Assembly: GCA_010027105.1 (NCBI GenBank)
Contig: RGVT01000098.1
Coordinates: forward strand, 1 to 8,444
Length of the DNA stretch: 8,444 nt
Origin: Planctomycetia bacterium
Lineage (GTDB): Bacteria; Planctomycetota; Planctomycetia; Pirellulales; UBA1268
Reading direction: 5' to 3'
Within the stretch, counting starts at the first letter, position 1, and every line of letters starts with the position of its first letter. The notes under the pieces are model-generated. The model saw only the letters and a program-made list of their open reading frames with translations, was not told the origin of the DNA and did no database searches. Made by a program: the position numbers and the translations under genes. Below are positions 1-5,600 of this stretch, in pieces.

Positions 1-99
1 GACAGGCTTCAGCCTGTCAAATCTGGTGACAGGCTTCAGCCTGTCAAATCTGGTGACAGGCTTCAGCCTGTCAAATCTGGTGACAGGCTTCAGCCTGTC
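1..99. repeat. Tandem array of a 27-bp palindromic repeat (3 full copies plus a partial fourth)
   Basis: Identical 27-bp units begin at 1, 28 and 55. A fourth copy (82-99) keeps only the 18-bp core before the sequence diverges. The core is GACAGGCTTCAGCCTGTC, with 8-bp perfect arms around a central TC; in RNA it would probably fold as a 7-8 bp hairpin with a UUCA-type loop. The 9-bp connector AAATCTGGT is identical between copies. The array touches the left edge, so the true copy number is unknown. The core reads as a hairpin on both strands, so it could be a tandem bidirectional terminator for an upstream gene or a REP-like intergenic element. Both roles are inference. Confidence 0.93.
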
Positions 100-209
100 C
101 TACGGCTCACGCAATCGGGGCAACCCCGGTCGCGGCTGCCGATCCCGGTCGCAGTGCCGAAAATTCTCATGCTGCCGGTCGTGCCGGGTCGATCACCTCT
201 GACGATCAT

Positions 210-251
210 GCCGGTTTTCCGGCGCGGGGGTCGCCCCGCCCGGGAGCCCGG
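210..251 (+). promoter_or_regulatory. Three abutting inverted repeats in the 5' leader
   Basis: Three perfect inverted repeats sit end to end: GCCGG-TTTT-CCGGC (210-223), GCGGGG-GTCG-CCCCGC (224-239) and CCGGG-AG-CCCGG (240-251; more realistically a CCGG stem with a four-base loop). They end 8 nt before the presumed Shine-Dalgarno and 23 nt before the start codon. If transcribed, this leader would be strongly structured and could affect mRNA stability or translation. GC-rich DNA forms short hairpins often, so function is unproven. Confidence 0.45.
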
Positions 252-259
252 CGACCGTC

Positions 260-264
260 AGGGA
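260..264 (+). promoter_or_regulatory. Probable ribosome binding site for the 788-aa gene
   Basis: AGGGA lies 10 nt upstream of the ATG at 275. It is a modest Shine-Dalgarno with slightly long spacing. It supports this start, and no other ATG, GTG or TTG is in frame before the hydrophobic core of the signal peptide. Confidence 0.5.
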
Positions 265-274
265 AGCGACGCCG

Positions 275-2641
275 ATGCCCAAGACCATCGCCACCCGTCA
301 TGCAAAACGTGCCGCCGCCCGCCGGCGGGCGATCCGGCGCCGGGCCGCCGGCTGGAAGCGGCAGGCGCGGCGGGCGATCACCGCGGCCCTGATCCTGGCC
401 AACGGTCTGGGCGGCTCGGGCGACGCGTTCGCCCAGGGGGTCGCGGGCCAGGGGTTGGCGGCGGGGTTCGGGCAAACGGCCATGACCCCCTCGGGCGGCC
501 TCGTGAACAGCGCCGTGGCCCGATTCCAGGATCTCAACGCCAATGGGCCGGGCTGGCTCTACTACGGCGCCAATGCGGCCGATCGTGGCCTGGGCTACCG
601 CGGCAGCTACATGACGCTCGGGGGCTATATCCCCTACGCGGAGGACGACCTCGGCGGCCTCTGGGCGGCCGACGTGCGGAGTCACCTGTCGAACTACGGC
701 GGCTTCTTTTCGAACGTGGGTGCGGTGCGCAAACAATTTCTCGGCGGCACGCTGCTGGGCCTGGGCGTCTACTGGGATTACGACGGCGACCAAAACCAGT
801 ATTCCGACACGACGATCACCGACGACAGCGGCAGCTACGTCTTCGCCGGCGGCCAGAGCTACAACCAGGTGGGCGTGTCGGGCGAGTGGCTCACCGACTA
901 CGGCAACCTGCGGAGCAACGGCTACATACCCGTGGGCTCGTATGGCCAGGTGATGGGGCCCTTCGTCGGCAATTCGCTCCTCTGCACCAACGGCATCAAC
1001 GCCGCCTTGTCAGGGGCCGACCTCGAGGTCGGGGCCTACATCCCGGGCCTCTCCGACTGGGCCGGCATGGTCAGCGTGGGCGGCTACGCCTACGGCAACA
1101 CCAGCTACAAGCTCGCCAACGGTCAGGCCTCCGTGCCCTGGTTCGGCGGTGTCTACACCCGCCTCGATGTGACGCTCGTCAAGAACTGGGATTTCTCGCT
1201 GCAGTACAACAACGACAGCTATTTCGATTCGACCGGCTTCGCCCGGCTCACCTACCGCATGGGGGGCAGCCGGCGCCGCAACGTGCCCGACCAGATGGAG
1301 CAGCCGATGATGCGCAACGAGCACATCGTGCGGGCCCACCAGGCGCCCGAGCAGGCGTTGAATCCGCTCAATTCGAACACTGCATGGAAATTCATCCACG
1401 TCGACAACTCGAAGACCGACGCGCCCTCCGGCAACGGGACAGCGGAAAACCCCTACACCACGCTCGCCCAGGCCCAGGCCGCTGCGGGTGCCGCGTATGA
1501 CGTCGTCTTTGTCCATCAGGGCAACAGCGCAAACTCCCCGTACACCGGTGGCTTCACGTTCCAGCAAGACCACCAGTACCTCATCGGTCAGGGCTCGGCG
1601 ATCCAGCTGCCCACCGTCGACTGTGGTTACCTTTCCCTCGCGAAGCTCGACGGCCATACGGGGGCTTATCCGGTGTTGTCGAGCCCGTCGGGAACGGCGG
1701 TCACTCTCGACAAACTCAATCCCACCGTCGACCACATCCAGATCGTGGGTTCGGCCGTTGGGATCGGGGACGGCCCCGGTCTTCCGGCCGCCAGCGTCGC
1801 CACCGTCAACGATGTCCGGATCATCGGCACCGGCCCGAGCCAGACGGGCGTCGTGCTCGCGGGCGGAGCCAACGGTGCCACGCTCAATTTCACGAACATG
1901 GTCCTGAGCGGCCTCACCGCCGACGGCTTCGTCGTCGACGGGCAGGGGAGCGGCGGCACGAACGCGCAGGTCAACATCCTGAATTCGAGCATCTCGAACA
2001 CGGCCGGGACGGCGCTCGTCGTCAACGACATGGTCGGCGACGGCCGGGTCCGCCTGTCGAACAGCACGATCGACGGCGCCACCGGGCCCGGCGTCCAGGT
2101 GACGGGCGGCAATGCGATCGTGGAATCGTCGAAAATTGAGAACGTGGGGCTCGCGGGCGTCAGCGTCACCGCCCCTCCGATCGTCTCCGGATCGGCGCTC
2201 GCGACGGGCACGTCGGTGGTGCAGGTCGTGAGCTCGACGATCACCGCACCAATCGGCGTGCTGGCGACCGCGAACGACGCCGGCCAGTTGGTGAACATCA
2301 CGATCAATCAGAACGCCTTGAACGCGCCCGCCGGCGGCAACGGCATCCAGCTGGCGGTCAACCAGACGGGCACGACCGGCCCCGGGGTGATCAACGCCAA
2401 CATCGTGGGGAACAAGATCACGGTGGCGCCGACCACGACGTTCACCGGGACCACCACGACGTTGACGAAGACCGACATCTATCTGATCTCGGGGACGACC
2501 ACCACGGGCACGTCGCTCACGATCAAGGCCGCGGACAAGGAGAATCTCTCCGCCCTCAACAACAGCGCCATCATCAAGGACAGCCCCACGTCGCCGCCGA
2601 CCTACAACCCCGCGGTCGTGGTTCCCGTGCCGGCGTACTGA
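275..2641 (+). CDS. Inverse-autotransporter-like beta-barrel protein with beta-helix passenger
   Basis: The 788-aa product is probably an outer-membrane protein that displays a C-terminal passenger. Residues 1-33 are very basic (11 Arg, 3 Lys) and are followed by a hydrophobic segment (34-45) and a likely signal peptidase I site after AFA (residue 53). Residues about 60-329 alternate aromatic and Gly residues as in a beta-barrel (YRGSYMTLGGYIPYAEDDLG, GVYWDYDGD, SNGYIPVG, RLTYRMG). These match my memory of the planctomycete/chlamydial inverse-autotransporter beta domain. A linker (330-368) contains MRNEHIVRAHQ. HVDN...GNGTAENPYTTLAQAQ (about 375-400) opens the passenger in the manner of beta-helix proteins in this group. 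The rest, to about residue 720, is Asn/Gly/Val-rich repeats suggesting a parallel beta-helix, followed by a Thr-rich strand (about 721-760) and a short Pro-rich tail. No catalytic motif is visible. Barrel-before-passenger order is known from intimin/invasin-type (type Ve) secretion. An adhesin or envelope role is inferred; the ligand is unknown. Confidence 0.85.
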   Translation: MPKTIATRHAKRAAARRRAIRRRAAGWKRQARRAITAALILANGLGGSGDAFAQGVAGQGLAAGFGQTAMTPSGGLVNSAVARFQDLNANGPGWLYYGANAADRGLGYRGSYMTLGGYIPYAEDDLGGLWAADVRSHLSNYGGFFSNVGAVRKQFLGGTLLGLGVYWDYDGDQNQYSDTTITDDSGSYVFAGGQSYNQVGVSGEWLTDYGNLRSNGYIPVGSYGQVMGPFVGNSLLCTNGINAALSGADLEVGAYIPGLSDWAGMVSVGGYAYGNTSYKLANGQASVPWFGGVYTRLDVTLVKNWDFSLQYNNDSYFDSTGFARLTYRMGGSRRRNVPDQMEQPMMRNEHIVRAHQAPEQALNPLNSNTAWKFIHVDNSKTDAPSGNGTAENPYTTLAQAQAAAGAAYDVVFVHQGNSANSPYTGGFTFQQDHQYLIGQGSAIQLPTVDCGYLSLAKLDGHTGAYPVLSSPSGTAVTLDKLNPTVDHIQIVGSAVGIGDGPGLPAASVATVNDVRIIGTGPSQTGVVLAGGANGATLNFTNMVLSGLTADGFVVDGQGSGGTNAQVNILNSSISNTAGTALVVNDMVGDGRVRLSNSTIDGATGPGVQVTGGNAIVESSKIENVGLAGVSVTAPPIVSGSALATGTSVVQVVSSTITAPIGVLATANDAGQLVNITINQNALNAPAGGNGIQLAVNQTGTTGPGVINANIVGNKITVAPTTTFTGTTTTLTKTDIYLISGTTTTGTSLTIKAADKENLSALNNSAIIKDSPTSPPTYNPAVVVPVPAY

Positions 2642-2655
2642 TCTCGGCCGCCCGC
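2642..2655. other. 14-bp convergent junction between two large genes
   Basis: The TGA of the + strand gene (2639-2641) and the TGA of the - strand gene (2658-2656) face each other with only 14 bp between them. No hairpin plus T-tract terminator is visible. The only palindrome close by, CAGCGCTG at 2657-2664, overlaps the - strand stop. Transcripts probably terminate inside the opposing gene or by Rho, so their 3' ends may overlap antisense (inference). Confidence 0.8.
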
Positions 2656-5600
2656 TCAGCGCTGCCGCCAGGGCTGCTTCGACGTGCCGCCGCCGGGCCC
2701 GGCCGACGGACCCCCGGCCGACGCCACCGGCGGACGCACGTACTGGTTGCCGAACCTGTCGAGTTGCGTCGTCTTGTTGGAGGGAATGGCGGGGTTGAAG
2801 CCCAACGCTTCCGCCGTGGGCCGCGACAGATCGAGCGGATTCGGCTCGACGAACACGTCCCTGAGACCGTTGGCGAGCCCGCTCGTGGCGGCCACGACCG
2901 ATCCGAAATAGTTGCCCTGGATGACGTTCTTCGAACCCGTCAGATTCGTTTTTGGCAGATCCGCCTTCGGCACCGCGACCAGGAACCTGACGCCGTAGCT
3001 GCCGTTTCCGTAGATCGCGTTGCTACTGGCGGACAGGGCCGGCGAAGCGCCGATGGTCTGCGTGCCGCCGCCGATGTCGACGCCGACATAGGCATTGTTC
3101 GCGACGTCGGTGTTGGTCAGCGTGTTGGTGCCGGCGTTCAGCACGATCCCGGAGAGGTTGTACTGCACGACGTTCCGCCCGGGCTGACCGAACGTGAGCG
3201 TGGCCGAGCCGGTCTGCGTCATCCTGTTCGAGAGCGTGATCACCGAGCCGTTGATCGCCGTGATGATCGTGCCCGCCTGGATGCCGGCCCCGGCGATGGT
3301 TTGGCCGAGGAACACACGGCGGAGGTCCACGTTCGCCGGCAGCGTGAGCGTCGTGCCGTTGAGCGTAGTCGAGGCCTTGTAGGTTCCGACGGCCAAGGGA
3401 TTCACGCCGAGCCGGTTGGTGCCCGCGTTGCCCGCGGTCACCTCGATGCCATTGGCGTTGTTCTGGTTCAAGAGGCCGACGGTGGTGCCCGCGACCGTCG
3501 CATCGGTGGCGCCCGAGGCGAGCGAGATGCCGGCCGTGGACGCCGAGGCGATCGTGCAGCCGGCGATCGTGGAGCCGGTCGTCGTGCCGGTGGCCAGGAC
3601 GCCGTATTTGCTTGTCAGCCGCTCCCCCGTCTCGCTCAGGCCGATCACGAGTTTGTTGACGAGCACGCCCGCGGCCCCGTTGATCTTCACGGCCGCCCCC
3701 TTGGCAAACCCGCCGATCGTGAGGTTCGCCACGGAGCCGCCGGCCGTGGAGCCGGCCTGACCGCTGCCGCTCGTGAACTCGAAGCCGTTGATCTCCGCAG
3801 CCACCCCTGCCGGCGATCCCGTCTTGCTCGTCACGATCCGCGATCCGTCGACGACGATCGTGGGCGTCGACCCGGCCATCCCGGGGAACGTGAACCGCCG
3901 CGCCCCGTCGATCGCCAGCCGCGTGGAGACGGTCGGCAGTTCCTGCGCGAGCCGGATGACGCCCGCCGGCGCGCCGTTGAGCGCCGGCAAGAGTGACGCG
4001 AACCGGAAATCGACGATCGGCGCGGGATTCAGCGTGGACGCACCATTGTTCGCCTGCCGCAGCAGGAGCATTTTGCCGAGCGAGCCCGCCGCGTCGTTCG
4101 TGCCGGCGGTGCTCGACACGACGAACGTGGTGCCGGCATTGATCGCGTCGGTGCCGATGTTCAAACCGGGCGTGGACGCGGCGACGGTCATCGCGTCCTT
4201 CCCCAGGGAGTTGTAGCCCAGCAGGAATGCCTGGCCGGTCACCGCGGCCCGGAAGCTCCCCTCGTCGGTGGCGAAGACCCCGACGGTGAAGTCGTTGCCC
4301 GACGCGTCCTGCGCGCGGGTGAGCTGCCACGGGTTGCCACCCGTGCCGTCGTCGGTCACCTCATACACACCGTTCTCGGCCCCGGTACCGCCTGCGACGC
4401 CGAGGCGGACGAGGACGCGGTCGCCAACGGCCAATGATGCCCCATCGATCACCAGGTTCACGCCGGCGCCCGGGCCGGTGATCGTCTTGGCGTTGCTCGA
4501 ATAGGTTCCGCTGAGCGCGGCGGTGGTCGCGACCCGCGCGTGGATCGCATCGGCCCTGTTCGTGATCGTGGTCACGGCGATGGGAGACGTTCCAAACGTG
4601 CTCGTGTACGAGATGCCGTAGAACATGCCCGCCGCCGTGCCCTCCTTCACCTGCACGACCGCCCCACCCGGAAGCTTGACCGTCGTGTCGGCGTCCGTGG
4701 CCCGCGTGAGCACCCAGTTCGTCTTGGAATCGCCGGCCTTCGTCACGGTGTAGACGCCGTTTTCCCGTTTGGTGGCCTGATCCTTGACCAGGATCCGGTC
4801 GCCGACGCGCACGGTTTGTCCGTCGATCGTCAACGCCTGCTTCGAGCCCGTGAGCGTGCTGGCGAAAATCCCGGGGGTGTTGTACGAGAAGGTCGCGCCC
4901 AAGTCGGCCGTCGTTGCCAGTCGCACCGCCAAGGCGGCGCCGCCGGCCAGCGGGGCGTCGGCCACAGCCACCGGGCCCGTCCGCGAACGAATCTTCACGC
5001 TGCCCGCGGCCAGCATGGGCGGTGCGGTGCCCGCGCCGATCGCGGCGAAGTTGCCGATCGTGAGCGGCCTGGGCGTGCTGACGTCGATATCGACGCTCCC
5101 CTTGGGTGCCGAGGCCTGGAGGCCTGCGGCGTCGAACACGGTGGCCTTGAGCGCGATCGAATTCTTCGGAGCGGAGAGCCCGGGATCGATGCCGCCCGCC
5201 TGCAGCGTTACGAAACCGGGGGCCCGCAGCGAGGAGATCGTGACGTCGTTGAGCTCGCTGAGCGCGAAGTCGCCGCCGGCGCGGGCGTCGACGGTGTCGA
5301 CGTCGGAGAGCAGGTTGACGCCGCCCTCCGCCTGCACCACCAGTCCCCGGCCGATCACCCTGGCCTGCCCCGCGATGCTGCCTGCCACGCCGGCCTTGTT
5401 GCGCTGAGTCAACCGCACGTTGTTGACGCCCGAGACGACTCCCGTGAGGTTGAGGCTGCCGGCGGAGGCAGTCAGCACGATGTCGTCACGGTAGTCGTCC
5501 ACCGCCGGGTCGAGGACCCGCAGCGAGTTGTTGATCGTCACGTTCGCCGCCGTCACGGCGACCGCCCCCCGCGACGTCGAAACCGGGGCGGAGAGCGTGA

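Larger units (their letters stand above)
100..274 (+). other. Non-coding GC-rich leader upstream of the beta-barrel gene
   Basis: No credible gene lies here. The open frame that starts at 154 is an off-frame shadow of the gene at 275. An inverted repeat CGGGG-CAA-CCCCG lies at 116-128. A direct repeat CCCGGTCGC occurs at 125-133 and 144-152, with looser variants (GCCGGTCGTGCCGGG) further on. I could not find a convincing -35/-10 pair for the + strand gene. Confidence 0.6.

Noticed and set aside
1..99. CRISPR-like array
   Set aside because: The 'spacers' are 9 bp and identical, and the repeats are perfect palindromes. This is a simple tandem palindromic repeat.
154..1500. 448-aa open frame on the + strand overlapping the beta-barrel gene
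   Set aside because: It is an off-frame shadow. The protein is Arg/Gly/Pro-rich low-complexity sequence typical of GC-rich alternate frames, while the 275-2641 frame has a signal peptide and family features.
3023..4330. 435-aa open frame on the - strand
   Set aside because: It is an Arg/His-rich shadow frame inside the giant gene, which reads through the same DNA with recognisable modules.
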